64,000 bases of DNA, taken from positions 1-64,000 of the forward strand of contig NZ_JPWH01000015.1 of NCBI RefSeq assembly GCF_003326755.1. Direction: 5' to 3'. Position numbers and translations under genes: made by a program. Below are positions 33,483-41,739 of this stretch, piece by piece. Under the pieces are notes generated by a model. The model was not told the DNA's origin. It saw only the letters and a program-made list of their open reading frames with translations, and did not search any database. The stretch comes from Thalassospira profundimaris (GTDB taxonomy: Bacteria > Pseudomonadota > Alphaproteobacteria > Rhodospirillales > Thalassospiraceae). Within the stretch, counting starts at the first letter, position 1. Each line of letters opens with the position of its first letter.

Positions 33483-34102
33483 TTCTGAGAGATACCTAGA
33501 AGACACAAATTGTCGGTGGTATTCCTTCGGCGAACTAGTCTAGTGATCGCATTGCTTGATGACGCCCTCGGCCGGATCCTCAGGACCGCCAGACAAGTGA
33601 TAGTTCTCCAGTAGGATCTCGTTTTTCGCGTCTAATTCCTGAGATCGATCTGACTCTAGGCGATGAGATGATAGGGAGCGCTTCGCATATGCTGCATAAC
33701 CTCGGCCGCAACCATTTGGCGGCGCTTGACAGTGTTGAAAACGCTCTAGGAGCACGACCGCCTCGTCTGGCACTGTCGACCGTGGAGCAACGAGTTGTCG
33801 TAGACTTCAAAGCCATGGAAAGTTATCGTCGGCCTCTGGCCGGACTGCTTGTCGAGGCCGAATTCTAAGCTAGCCCAATCTCCTCGGCCGCTATGGCCCA
33901 AACCCGTCAAGCCCTGCTCAGCGGCAACGATAAGAACGACCCCAAGGACGCATAGGTCATTTTACACCTCCTTAGGGACGGTATCAGCCAGCGCTACAGC
34001 AATCCCCTGCACCAATTGCCCGGCATCGCGCCGAGCAAAACCTTCACGATCCTAGTCGAGGTCAGCCAACGGGGCATCCCTTGGTTACAGTTTGACCGGT
34101 CC
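33483..34102. other. Degenerate region with an IS110 transposase relic
   Basis: No intact gene is supported. The only recognisable piece is at 33914-34012 on the plus strand: GNDKNDPKDA, then an in-frame TAG, then VILHLLRDGISQRYSNPL, the N-terminal DEDD-domain block of IS110-family transposases with a stop where Gln is usual. Other open frames here have no family-like pattern. Confidence 0.45.
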
Positions 34103-34843
34103 TCATTGCCCAGGGATCTGACCCGGCAGTACCGGAAAGGGATACGACATAGGCGGTGGCTGCACCTCGAAACGAAGCAATTTCTGAATGAATTTGTCCG
34201 CACCATTGACCAAATAGGTCTTGTAGGCTGATATTGCGAACGTCTCGGGATTCATGCGAGAGGTGAATTCGTTTACTTCCGTAAGGTGGGCGAAAGCACC
34301 GACGTGAGTATATCTTTCGAGCAGACGGGCGCGGAGCCGAGCGTCCATCAGAGCCAACTGAACAGTGTAAGCGATGAACTCGTGCCACTCAGGCCGAAGG
34401 CGTGCAGAATCATCCTTTAGGTTGGCTCGAAGGGCCGCATGAACCAACTCGTGACGGAGAAAAGACGAGGCAAGCTGACGGTCCCAATCCAATCCCCAAG
34501 GTTGGGCAGTAAACGCTCGAAACATCGCTATTTCGGACCGAGTTGCATCGAAATAACCATACGCACTAGAAGCGTGGCCCGACGTGCCAAGGCTGCGATC
34601 TTGAAAAGTGATCGAGATATCTGGACTGGCGCCAAAGCCAATGTTGCGAAAGTAAGTCACGACATCTGTGAGGGCTTTACAGGCATCAACAAGCTCCGAT
34701 TGAGTTGCGTTAATCACTATCAGGCTCCGTTTTTCGCACCCTGAAGAGTCCTGAGCATTGACCGAACTCACAAACGAAAACTGAGAGAGTCCTGCCGCCA
34801 AGAGGAGCGCCGCCATTCTTATTGGAATGCTGCCTGTCATCAT
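34103..34843 (-). CDS. Exported HExxH protein (DUF6639-like)
   Basis: A 246-residue protein with a signal peptide (about residues 1-30, ending VNAQ). The zincin motif HELVHA lies near residue 130 and suggests a metal-dependent protease or peptidase-like protein; no pro-domain is visible. Sequence resembles a family annotated as DUF6639, whose function is unknown. It has no obvious operon partner and lies between an IS relic and the universal stress protein gene, in AT-richer DNA than the surroundings. Confidence 0.7.
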   Translation of the reverse strand: MMTGSIPIRMAALLLAAGLSQFSFVSSVNAQDSSGCEKRSLIVINATQSELVDACKALTDVVTYFRNIGFGASPDISITFQDRSLGTSGHASSAYGYFDATRSEIAMFRAFTAQPWGLDWDRQLASSFLRHELVHAALRANLKDDSARLRPEWHEFIAYTVQLALMDARLRARLLERYTHVGAFAHLTEVNEFTSRMNPETFAISAYKTYLVNGADKFIQKLLRFEVQPPPMSYPFPVLPGQIPGQ

Positions 34844-34967
34844 ATATTACGTCCCGACCTTGCTTTCGAACCATAGGGCCGCTATTGCCGCTCGACTTTT
34901 CCGCTATGGTGTACGGCGAATCGTGGTCTGTTTCGTGTTGCACGCTCCCTAAACACCGATAGGGCTG

Positions 34968-35828
34968 TCAGTGTGTCATAAGGATCGGGAGGCTAGCGTC
35001 CGCAATGACTTGCTTGGTCACTCCGCCGAGAATGGCCTCTCTGAAACGGTTGTGGGAGTAAGCGCCCATGACCAGTAAATCGGCTCCCACGGCCGCCGCT
35101 TCGGACAGAATGACCTCGCCCACGCCGCCGCGCCGGGGCGTCAGCTCCCTGACCACTGGGCGGATGTTTTGCCATGCCAGGCAGCGGGCGATCTCGTCTG
35201 AAGGAGGTCCTGCCTTCACTCCCGTGGCCACATGGATAATCGTCACTTGATCCGCCTGATGGAAAAACGGCAACGCGGCCGCGGCGGCCCGAGCGGACAA
35301 GGCGCTTCTGTTCCATGCGAGGACTATTGATCGCCCCAACCGGGCCGGGGCCTCGGGGGGCGCAATGAGTACCGGTCGCCCGGTTCCGAACAAGGCCGCC
35401 TGAAATATCGCTCGGTTGTCGTGGTTCGAATCCAGTGTCCCTCGACCAACAACCACAAGATCGAAAACGCGGCCACTCTCCGCCACTAACAAAGGAGCCT
35501 TGCCGGTGGCGAGCGCCCAGGAGGCACTCGCCCCTGCCGCTGGAGGTTCGTCTATCTGCTTTACGCCCACTTCCCTTCGGACCCGTTCGAAGAGGTGATG
35601 AGCGTGCCGTGCCGCCTGATCGACCCGCTCCTTAGCCTTGCTGACCAGTTGGCCAGTCCTCGTGGCCATGCTTTCGGAAATGTGGGGTAAGTTGTCTATA
35701 GGATGAGGACGGACATGAAGCCCCCGGACATGAGCGTTGAACCGTTGCGCAGTGAGAAACGCGACCTCAACCGCACTCCGACTCGAAGCGGTATCAGTAA
35801 CGGGCACCAGAATGCTCTTGATCGTCAC
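34968..35828 (-). CDS. Universal stress protein (UspA family), translationally coupled to arsR
   Basis: A 286-residue protein made of two UspA-type halves. The first begins VTIKSILVPVTDTASSRSA; the second ends with the ATP-binding pattern GAYSHNRFREAILGGVT. The start is the GTG at 35828, which overlaps the stop of the upstream regulator gene (GTGA). A longer frame exists upstream but would overlay the regulator. Stress proteins of this kind occur beside metal regulators; coupling suggests control by the same metal signal. Confidence 0.87.
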   Translation of the reverse strand: MTIKSILVPVTDTASSRSAVEVAFLTAQRFNAHVRGLHVRPHPIDNLPHISESMATRTGQLVSKAKERVDQAARHAHHLFERVRREVGVKQIDEPPAAGASASWALATGKAPLLVAESGRVFDLVVVGRGTLDSNHDNRAIFQAALFGTGRPVLIAPPEAPARLGRSIVLAWNRSALSARAAAAALPFFHQADQVTIIHVATGVKAGPPSDEIARCLAWQNIRPVVRELTPRRGGVGEVILSEAAAVGADLLVMGAYSHNRFREAILGGVTKQVIADASLPILMTH

Positions 35829-36169
35829 TTTTCGTTCACGCGCCGCGATATCGAACTGCCGTGTGAATCGTTCGAACTCGACTTTTTTGCCAGTCGTAGC
35901 AGCGTTTCTGCTCGTTGTTTGCTCAGGTAACAGTAATCGAACCATCTTTCCTGTTCAGCGGCGACTAGATCGCAATCGCAAAAGCATCTCAAATGGTTAG
36001 AGGTTTTGGTCTGCGACAGTCCTGTCGCCTCAACGATCTCGCACGCCGGCATGGGTCCGCTAAGGGGAGCCTCAAGGATCGCAAGCCTTGATTGGTCCGA
36101 CAGCCCTCGGAATAGCTTCGCCTGAAGGCCGAAGGCCAACACCCGGTTGCTCATCAGCATAGTTTTCAT
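35825..36169 (-). CDS. CmtR-like ArsR-family regulator lacking the C-terminal Cys ligand
   Basis: A 114-residue regulator clearly related to the one at 27683: LQAKLFRGLSDQSRLAILE and TKTSNHLRCFCDCDLV, keeping the Cys-x3-Cys pair of the alpha-4 helix. The C-terminus (AKKSSSNDSHGSSISRR) lacks the YACTNYD-like ligand, so metal sensing may be weakened or altered. It is divergent from a truncated ATPase gene, as the intact copy is from the intact ATPase. It overlaps the universal stress protein gene. Confidence 0.75.
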   Translation of the reverse strand: MKTMLMSNRVLAFGLQAKLFRGLSDQSRLAILEAPLSGPMPACEIVEATGLSQTKTSNHLRCFCDCDLVAAEQERWFDYCYLSKQRAETLLRLAKKSSSNDSHGSSISRRVNEK

Positions 36170-36184
36170 CTTCCGTCATCTTTA

Positions 36185-36195
36185 TATATCATCAT
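36185..36195. promoter_or_regulatory. CmtR-type operator core between arsR copy and ATPase relic
   Basis: TATATCATCAT is identical to the reverse of the operator core at 27500-27514 and stands in the same place, between a divergent arsR-type gene and the start of a P1B ATPase frame. Confidence 0.5.
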
Positions 36196-36203
36196 GTATA
36201 AAT

Positions 36204-36575
36204 ATGCTGAAGGAAAATTCGCAGGATAAGACGCGCTCCTTGACCTTAGCGACCCGGACCATCGAATGCCGCGCGGCCAACCTTGACTGCGAGCACGGCG
36301 CGGCGACGCTCAAACGAGGCATCGAGAGCCTACCCGGCCTCTCCGACGTGAATATCCTGCCCAGGGCGGCGAGGATCACTCTGACCTACGATCCGGCGGC
36401 AACCATACCCAAGCTCTGAAGGACAAGCTCGAAACCATCGGCTTCCGCGAGGAAGAACGCGGGCCTTCCGCGTTCCCTAAAATAAGCCATGGCGCAATCC
36501 TAAGGTCATCACGCCCGGGGAGATCTGGGCTCCTGCTGATCGTTGGCTGGCGGGCCGACCAGGCGACTGGTGCGA
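36204..36575 (+). pseudogene. Truncated and frameshifted N-terminus of a second P1B ATPase
   Basis: From the ATG at 36204 the frame encodes RTIECRAANLDCEHGAATLKRG, closely matching the HMA-like domain of the ATPase at 25331-27460, and stops at 36419. A shifted frame continues LKDKLETIGFREEERG, and another gives KPWRNPKVIT, equal to the sequence just after the HMA domain in the intact copy. Nothing beyond the first ~120 codons survives. Confidence 0.75.
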
Positions 36576-36626
36576 AGGTCGTCAACAGTGAGGAAATCTA
36601 TGTCAGTTTTTTTTAAGTCACCTATC

Positions 36627-36657
36627 CTGAACCTCTAGTAACTGGAGGTACTACATT
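36627..36657 (+). promoter_or_regulatory. Orphan MerR-family promoter/operator
   Basis: A -35-like CTGAAC (36627-36632) and a -10-like TACATT (36652-36657) are separated by exactly 19 bases, the long spacing used by MerR-family activators. Between them lies the near-perfect palindrome ACCTCTAGTAACTGGAGGT (36631-36649), similar to Pb/Cd-type MerR sites. No merR gene of that type lies nearby. Confidence 0.65.
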
Positions 36658-36745
36658 GTACTAAGTCTGCTTGCGGTATTCACCGCAGGCCCCGGATGAA
36701 CAAATGTGCCGAGCAAACCAGATTCAGGAGGATATAAAGCGAGCG

Positions 36746-36898
36746 TGAACAAAAGTGGTTCGGACGCGACCTCGAAATCCAATATGAAATGCCCGGTGTG
36801 CGGCGTGGCCTTGGTGATGAGCGAGCAAGGATCGCTTCGCGCGCGGTGAGATCGAAAAGAAGGAGTTCGAGGATCGGCGGCGGTTGCTCGAAGATTAG
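36746..36898 (+). pseudogene. Chimeric relic: zinc-ribbon N-terminus joined to SHOCT C-terminus
   Basis: A GTG-initiated frame at 36746 encodes SNMKCPVCGVALVMSE, the start of a TFIIB-type zinc-ribbon protein. Immediately after, in another frame, SKDRFARGEIEKKEFEDRRR to the TAG at 36896 is the C-terminal SHOCT motif of a protein like that at 32898-33242. The two were joined out of frame by deletion. Confidence 0.6.
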
Positions 36899-36980
36899 CA
36901 CGCACACAACAGATAGTATTCGCACTTGTTTAATCGACGATAGATTGGGTCCTCTCGCCGGTCACCTTGACAGAGAACTG

Positions 36981-37718
36981 TCAGCCAATCCGTCCCAGGA
37001 TGGGAAAGGCGTCGAGCAGCCAGTAGGACAGCGCGCTCAGCCGTCCCGTGATCATCGCGAACCCCATAACGATCATCACGGCGCCCGCCCCCTGGTGCAG
37101 CCTCCGGCCGATGCGCCCAATGGTGCGTAGACGACGTGTTAGGCGGTCTGTAAATGCGGCGGCGAGCAGGAACGGGATGCCGAGACCGGCGGAATAAATG
37201 GCGAGCAGGGTGACGCCTTCCGGGATGGTCGCGGACGCGGCGCTGGCCATTAGAATGGCGCCGAGAATCGGCCCTATGCAGGGCGTCCAGCCGAATCCGA
37301 AGGCAAGACCGAGGACATAGGCCGAAAGCGGCCGCCCGCCAGGAAGGGATAGGTGGAACCGGAACTCCCGTTGCATCACGGCGACCTTTGCCATTCCGAT
37401 CATGAACAGACCGAAAAGCATCACGATGGCACCGCCCACGAGATTGAGTTCATACCGGTAGCTAAGCAGCATCTGGCCGAGTGTGGTCGCGCTTGCGCCC
37501 AAGGCCATGAAAATGGTGGAGAACCCGACAATAAAATAGAGGCCCAAGCCTACTGCCTGTCGTCGACGGTGGGCCGGCTCCGTATCGACCGTGCCGGCGG
37601 AATGACCGGCAACGTAGGAGACATAGCCCGGCACCAACGGCAGCACGCAGGGTGAAACGAATGATACGGCGCCGGCCAGAAATGCGGCAATCAGGCCGAT
37701 TCCGGACAGCTCAAGCAT
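36981..37718 (-). CDS. ccdA: CcdA-type thiol-electron transporter
   Basis: Membrane protein of 245 residues that carries reducing equivalents from cytoplasmic thioredoxin to periplasmic thioredoxin-like proteins. Six membrane segments and the two redox Cys are present: SFVSPCVLPLVPGYVSYV (near residue 23) and GWTPCIGPILG (near residue 150). It is the last gene of the long copper/redox operon and overlaps the preceding membrane protein gene by eight bases. Likely partners are the TlpA/DsbE proteins encoded further up the same operon. Confidence 0.92.
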   Translation of the reverse strand: MLELSGIGLIAAFLAGAVSFVSPCVLPLVPGYVSYVAGHSAGTVDTEPAHRRRQAVGLGLYFIVGFSTIFMALGASATTLGQMLLSYRYELNLVGGAIVMLFGLFMIGMAKVAVMQREFRFHLSLPGGRPLSAYVLGLAFGFGWTPCIGPILGAILMASAASATIPEGVTLLAIYSAGLGIPFLLAAAFTDRLTRRLRTIGRIGRRLHQGAGAVMIVMGFAMITGRLSALSYWLLDAFPILGRIG

Positions 37719-38220
37719 CGACGGTCACCCTCTTTCGAGGAACCACAGGCAATCCCAAAGCGAAACGGAAGCCGGCGAGCGGGATGACGATCCATTGCAG
37801 GACCGGGCTGAGCCCGGCGTCGAGAACCGGGATTATCGGCATCAGGTCGCGATACGCCCAAGCCTGCCGTATCTCAATGTTCAGCCATTCGCTGAAAATC
37901 GTATAGGCAAGGCCGAAGGCGACAGTGCCCACGACGACAGGAAATCGGCGTTCGGCGGGCCACGCCCCGTTGCCGAGAAGGAACAGGGAAAGCATGATAG
38001 CGCTGAGCGCGATGAGGATGTCTCCACCGGTGCAATGAACGGCAGCGAAGATGATTTCTCCTGCCGAGCCTGTTTCCCACAGCGTGTAGAGCGGCATGTG
38101 CGCGAATTCCCAGATCAGGTTCGCAACCGCCACGAAACCCATGTAGCGTCGCAACGTCCTCAGCCATGGGAACGTATGGTCGCTACGACCGCGCGTGCTC
38201 GCTGTCCCGGGAGCGCTCAT
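37711..38220 (-). CDS. Polytopic membrane protein of unknown function
   Basis: A 169-residue protein with about four hydrophobic segments (residues 26-46, 58-80, 92-112, 135-155). No family recognised. The segments IWEFAHMPLYTLWE and VHCTGGDILIALSA contain His, Met and Cys residues within or near helices. It is overlapped at both ends by neighbours in the copper operon, so co-expression with ccdA and the SCO-like gene is nearly certain. Confidence 0.75.
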   Translation of the reverse strand: MSAPGTASTRGRSDHTFPWLRTLRRYMGFVAVANLIWEFAHMPLYTLWETGSAGEIIFAAVHCTGGDILIALSAIMLSLFLLGNGAWPAERRFPVVVGTVAFGLAYTIFSEWLNIEIRQAWAYRDLMPIIPVLDAGLSPVLQWIVIPLAGFRFALGLPVVPRKRVTVDA

Positions 38221-38843
38221 TTGAACAGCCCCAAGACGCTATCCCACCAAGTATCGGGTACTGACTTGTCAGCAACCACGGGCGCGTTTGTCAGGCCGTT
38301 GATATAGAGGACGAGGTTGATTTGCTGGAATCCGGTTCCGTGAAACAGGCCGGCATGCCGGCTGCTCCGATCAATGACGTGAACGAGCGGGGACGACGGG
38401 TTCCGATCGCTCAGCGCGGTGAAACGGCGGGCACTTTCGGCCACCGTTTCGTCTCGTGGCGCCGCTGATTGCCAGTTGGCGTGGTCCCATCGCGCACCGA
38501 TAGAGACGCTGCGGTCATGGATCGTCAGGAACCTTACCATCTGCTTCATAGGCGTGATGTTCACCTGCTTCTGCACAGAGGCGAGGATGTCCTGTTGCTC
38601 CGTACAGGGGGCACCGCAATCGCGGGGCACGAAGCTCAAAACAACGATGGTCTCTCGAAGGTCGCGGAGGGTCAGCATTGCGCCTTGCTCATTGGTCAGC
38701 GCGAGGTCCGGCATCGATCGGAGGTCGGTCGGCTCGAAGGCAGGCTCTCTCCCGGCCATCACCTCGTCCAATCGTTCTCCGGGATGATGGGCAAAAGCCG
38801 GCACGGTCATTACTAGAAGGCCTAGGATCAGGAGGCCCTTCAT
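38217..38843 (-). CDS. Periplasmic SCO/thioredoxin-like protein
   Basis: A 208-residue exported protein (signal peptide about residues 1-18) with a thioredoxin-like fold. The segment VPRDCGAPCTEQQ gives a Cys-x3-Cys pair like the copper-binding CxxxC of SCO1/SenC, and a His in the later RHAGLFHGTGF segment could be the third ligand. It lies between a PCu(A)C chaperone gene and a membrane protein gene, overlapping both by four bases. Copper relay or thiol reduction is likely. Confidence 0.8.
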   Translation of the reverse strand: MKGLLILGLLVMTVPAFAHHPGERLDEVMAGREPAFEPTDLRSMPDLALTNEQGAMLTLRDLRETIVVLSFVPRDCGAPCTEQQDILASVQKQVNITPMKQMVRFLTIHDRSVSIGARWDHANWQSAAPRDETVAESARRFTALSDRNPSSPLVHVIDRSSRHAGLFHGTGFQQINLVLYINGLTNAPVVADKSVPDTWWDSVLGLFK

Positions 38844-39289
38844 TGGATATCCTCCGTCGGACCCCTGGCTCCGATGCCGAGCACCGGGACAGTGATCGTG
38901 ACCTCGCCGGCCCTTTCGAATCGTAGGGTGACGGGAACCCGCGCACCTTCAATAAGCCGCTCTTTCAGGCCCATCAGCATCAGATGCGTACCGCCCGGAG
39001 CGAGCACGACCGACTTGCCGGCCGGCAAATCCAGCGCGTCGAAGTGCACCATTCGATTAACATCGTCGTTGTTCTCGGTGGCGTGGATCATCACCCGGTC
39101 AGCCACAGGACTCTCGACCGAGAGCAACCGGTCGTCGCGAGCGCTCTCAATAGTCAGATAGGCGGCGCCGGGACGGGACGCGAGAACAGAGGCTCGGGCC
39201 CACGGCTCGATGATCCGGACCGTCTCCTCGGCCATCGCTGAAAACGGCGACAAAGTCAGGACCGCGACGATCAGAAGCGCGGTTCTCAT
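38840..39289 (-). CDS. Periplasmic copper chaperone PCu(A)C
   Basis: A 149-residue exported protein of the PCu(A)C family, which delivers Cu(I) together with SCO proteins. After the signal peptide (ending AMA) come EPWARASVLASRPGAAYL, MIHATEN and GGTHLMLMGLK, whose His and Met residues form the H(M)x-type copper site. It overlaps the SCO gene upstream and the SCO-like gene downstream by four bases each. Confidence 0.92.
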   Translation of the reverse strand: MRTALLIVAVLTLSPFSAMAEETVRIIEPWARASVLASRPGAAYLTIESARDDRLLSVESPVADRVMIHATENNDDVNRMVHFDALDLPAGKSVVLAPGGTHLMLMGLKERLIEGARVPVTLRFERAGEVTITVPVLGIGARGPTEDIQ

Positions 39290-39933
39290 TTTCCGTATTT
39301 CTCCATGATGTTTTGAATCTTCCGGGCCATCTCTTCCGGGGGCTGGTCGCCTTCGCGAAAGACAGCCTCGAAGCGCCCTTCGGGGGTCATGAGGTAGATG
39401 TGGCCCGAATGCGTCATGAGATAACCGTCCGGGGCGCTGTCCTCCTCCATCCGTTCGTAGTAGGCGCGAAAGGCGTCAGCCGCGGCGGCGACGTCCACCT
39501 CGCTGCCGGTTAAGCCGACGAGCCTGTGATGGAACGCCGAGACGTAGTCGGCCATCACCTTCGGCGTGTCGCGGCCGGGGTCGACCGTGATGAAGAGGGG
39601 CGCGATTTTGTCCGCGGTTTCTCCGAGCGTGTCGAGGACAGTTGCCATGTAGGCCAGTGTCGTGGGGCAAACATCGGGACAATAGGTGAACCCGAAGAAC
39701 ACCATCTGCCAGCGTCCGAGAAAATCGGCCTCGGTTACGCGTTTTCCGGTGTGATCGGTCAATGTGAATTCCGAGCGGACGGCCGCTTCACCAGATTGGG
39801 TCGCCTGCCGGCTTTCCTGCGGGGCCGGCGTTCCCCTCATGTAAAGACCCGCAAGAACGAGCGCCGCAACGACAATGAGACCCCAGAGGGCATATCGAAT
39901 ACGGACCAGACTCGGGGATGTGAATGAAGCCAT
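39286..39933 (-). CDS. SCO1/SenC-family copper chaperone
   Basis: Membrane-anchored thioredoxin-fold protein of 215 residues. One N-terminal helix (about residues 13-32) precedes the domain. The copper site is intact: TYCPDVCPTTL (CxxxC) and the distal His in MTHSGHIYLM. Family proteins insert copper into oxidase subunit II or act as thiol reductants; here the context suggests copper transfer among periplasmic proteins. Tandem with the PCu(A)C gene. Confidence 0.93.
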   Translation of the reverse strand: MASFTSPSLVRIRYALWGLIVVAALVLAGLYMRGTPAPQESRQATQSGEAAVRSEFTLTDHTGKRVTEADFLGRWQMVFFGFTYCPDVCPTTLAYMATVLDTLGETADKIAPLFITVDPGRDTPKVMADYVSAFHHRLVGLTGSEVDVAAAADAFRAYYERMEEDSAPDGYLMTHSGHIYLMTPEGRFEAVFREGDQPPEEMARKIQNIMEKYGK

Positions 39934-39989
39934 CGAGTCACCTCAAAGTGCGGCCGCCCGGGCAAAACGCCCGAGCGGGCCGATAACAG

Positions 39990-40247
39990 TCAGCCGTCGT
40001 GAGAGTCCGGTGCGTGCGAGCGTGACTTAATTTGCTCCGTCATGGCGGCCATCATTTCGCGGCATTGCTCCATCATCGGACCCATCTGCTGCATCATTTG
40101 CATCATGCCGGACATCCCGTTTTTGCCCTGCATCATTCCCGGCATCTGTCCTTCGGGCTGACGCGGCTGTTGCTCGTCAGCGAGCGCCAGGGATGTCGCA
40201 GCGAACAAACCGCCGATAACAGCCAAGGCCCTAAATGTATTCCGCAT
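39990..40247 (-). CDS. Small periplasmic Met-rich protein
   Basis: An 85-residue exported protein with a signal peptide (ending LALA) and a mature part dominated by Met and Gln (MQMMQQMGPMMEQCREMM), with one Cys and C-terminal His residues. Such composition is typical of periplasmic Cu(I) sponges. No defined family. It sits between SCO and a small membrane protein gene in the copper operon. Confidence 0.8.
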   Translation of the reverse strand: MRNTFRALAVIGGLFAATSLALADEQQPRQPEGQMPGMMQGKNGMSGMMQMMQQMGPMMEQCREMMAAMTEQIKSRSHAPDSHDG

Positions 40248-40277
40248 GGTCGGTCTCCTTTTGTTGGTGAAATTGGG

Positions 40278-40595
40278 TCACTGTGACCCGGCTAATCTGG
40301 GACGAGAATCATCCGCAGTTGGCTGCGTTCCGTCCCCTTCGGTGCTGGTCGAGCACGACGCGTTCGTGCCGCCACGCATGCACAGGCCGAGCGCGCACAT
40401 CGCGGCACAGGGCAGAAGGCCGATCAAGATCGGCGCGGCTCCGATTGCTGTCAGCCAGTTCCAGTTCAGAAAGAGTCCGACGGTCACGGTCGCGATGCCC
40501 GCGTACGTGAGGATCCGCCGCTGTGTCAGCCAGGGCGAAAGAGTGCGTGATGGCGCAGGCTGGACGGCACCGTCGGGGCTGCCTTCGATGGTCAT
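40278..40595 (-). CDS. Small Cys-containing membrane protein
   Basis: From the ATG at 40595 (preceded by AAAGGGAAC) the product has 105 residues and two or three hydrophobic segments. The second contains PCAAMCALGLCM, a Cys/Met-rich helix that could bind copper or mercury. No named family is recognised, although the pattern recalls small metal-transport proteins. It overlaps the TlpA-like gene by four bases. Confidence 0.72.
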   Translation of the reverse strand: MTIEGSPDGAVQPAPSRTLSPWLTQRRILTYAGIATVTVGLFLNWNWLTAIGAAPILIGLLPCAAMCALGLCMRGGTNASCSTSTEGDGTQPTADDSRPRLAGSQ

Positions 40596-41134
40596 GGTCT
40601 TGTTCCCTTTCCTGTATGTTTGGCAATCACCGTCTCGAAGAAGGCGATCATTTCCGGTGTGTCCCACTCCGCCGGGCCGACGAGGCGCCCGAGCTCCCGC
40701 CCGTCACGCCCGATGAGCAGCGTGGCCGGCAGGCCCAATATCTTGAGGTCGCGGGCAGCGCGCCCGCTCTCGTCGATGAAGATTCGGAGGTTCTCAATGT
40801 CGGTCTCGTCAAAGAACGCGCGGACGACGCCGATGCCCGCGCGGTCGATGGAGAGTGCGATGACCTCAAAGCGATCGCCGCCGAGACGCGCCTGGAGCCG
40901 GTCCAGGGTCGGCATTTCGCGCCGGCACGGCCCGCACCAGGTGGCCCAGATATTCAGCAGAACCATCTTGCCCCGGAAGTCGGCGAGCGTTCGCGGCCGG
41001 CCCTCCGCGTCGGTGAAAGCGAGCACTGGCAAAGGACGCGACGTCTCGTGCAGCGGTACGCCAACGGGCTCGGCGGCCTTGGCGCCCGGAAGCCCCAACA
41101 CGGCCAACAGCAGCACGGTCGGGAGGATCCTCAT
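40592..41134 (-). CDS. TlpA-family thioredoxin-like periplasmic reductase
   Basis: A 180-residue exported protein with signal peptide (ending AKA) and thioredoxin fold; the active site is WATWCGPCRREMP. It should keep copper-site or cytochrome Cys residues reduced, receiving electrons from CcdA. The start is the ATG at 41134, four bases inside the upstream dsbE-like gene; the longer open frame upstream is the shadow of that gene. The C-terminal part ends in a short basic tail. Confidence 0.9.
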   Translation of the reverse strand: MRILPTVLLLAVLGLPGAKAAEPVGVPLHETSRPLPVLAFTDAEGRPRTLADFRGKMVLLNIWATWCGPCRREMPTLDRLQARLGGDRFEVIALSIDRAGIGVVRAFFDETDIENLRIFIDESGRAARDLKILGLPATLLIGRDGRELGRLVGPAEWDTPEMIAFFETVIAKHTGKGTRP

Positions 41135-41739
41135 GGCGGGCTCCCCTGTCCCGTGGACCTCAGTTGTTCGACGAGCGGCAGGATTGTCTCGTTGAGTGCC
41201 TCCGGCGTAACGGGACCGATGTGCTTGTATGCGATGGTCCCATCGGCGCTCACAACGAAGGTTTCCGGCACACCGTAAACGCCCCACTCGATGCCGACCC
41301 GGCCGTCGAGGCCGGCGCCCGTCCGCATGTAGGGGTCGCCCAGCGTGTCGAGCCACTCGGCGGCGTCGGCGGGCCGGTCCTTGTAATTCAGACCATGGAT
41401 CGGCACACCGCCGGACCGGGACAGCCGCATGAAGAGCGGGTGCTCCGCTCGGCAGGCGGTGCACCAGGACGCGAAGACGTTGACGAGGGAAACCTCTCCG
41501 CGAAGGTCTGCGGCCGAAAGTCCGAGGGTGCGCCCCTGCACAGGCGGCAGAGCGAAGTCTGGAACCGGCTTTCCGATCAGCGCCGAAGGGATCTCCCTCG
41601 GGTTTCTTGTCAGCCCCCAGCCGAGCGCCACGCCGATCACCAAGAACAGGACAACCGGAATCAAGAATGCCGGCCGTGGCCAAGTCCGTTGCCGCTCCAG
41701 GTCCGATGTGATTGCCGGAGACGAATCAATCATCGTCAT
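41131..41739 (-). CDS. DsbE/CcmG-like thiol:disulfide interchange protein
   Basis: Membrane-anchored (helix about residues 24-43) thioredoxin-fold protein of 202 residues with active site FASWCTACRAEHP and the CcmG-type segments PVPDFALPPVQG and YGVPETFVV. CcmG proteins reduce apocytochrome c before haem attachment, which fits the two cytochrome c genes in the operon. Its start lies 14 bases inside the small Met-rich gene upstream. Confidence 0.92.
   Translation of the reverse strand: MTMIDSSPAITSDLERQRTWPRPAFLIPVVLFLVIGVALGWGLTRNPREIPSALIGKPVPDFALPPVQGRTLGLSAADLRGEVSLVNVFASWCTACRAEHPLFMRLSRSGGVPIHGLNYKDRPADAAEWLDTLGDPYMRTGAGLDGRVGIEWGVYGVPETFVVSADGTIAYKHIGPVTPEALNETILPLVEQLRSTGQGSPP

Larger units (their letters stand above)
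36576..36980. other. Gap with an orphan MerR-type promoter and a chimeric gene relic
   Basis: No intact gene. The strip contains the MerR-type promoter at 36627-36657 and, after it, fused pieces of two genes (36746-36898). The remaining sequence up to the ccdA-like gene end at 36981 holds nothing else recognisable. Confidence 0.5.

Noticed and set aside
33540-33868. Short frames on both strands in the 33.5-33.9 kb gap
   Set aside because: No conserved motif, ribosome site or operon context; treated as degenerate DNA.
41135-41683. N-terminal extension of the TlpA-like frame
   Set aside because: It overlays the CcmG-like gene in another frame; a signal peptide begins exactly at the ATG at 41134.
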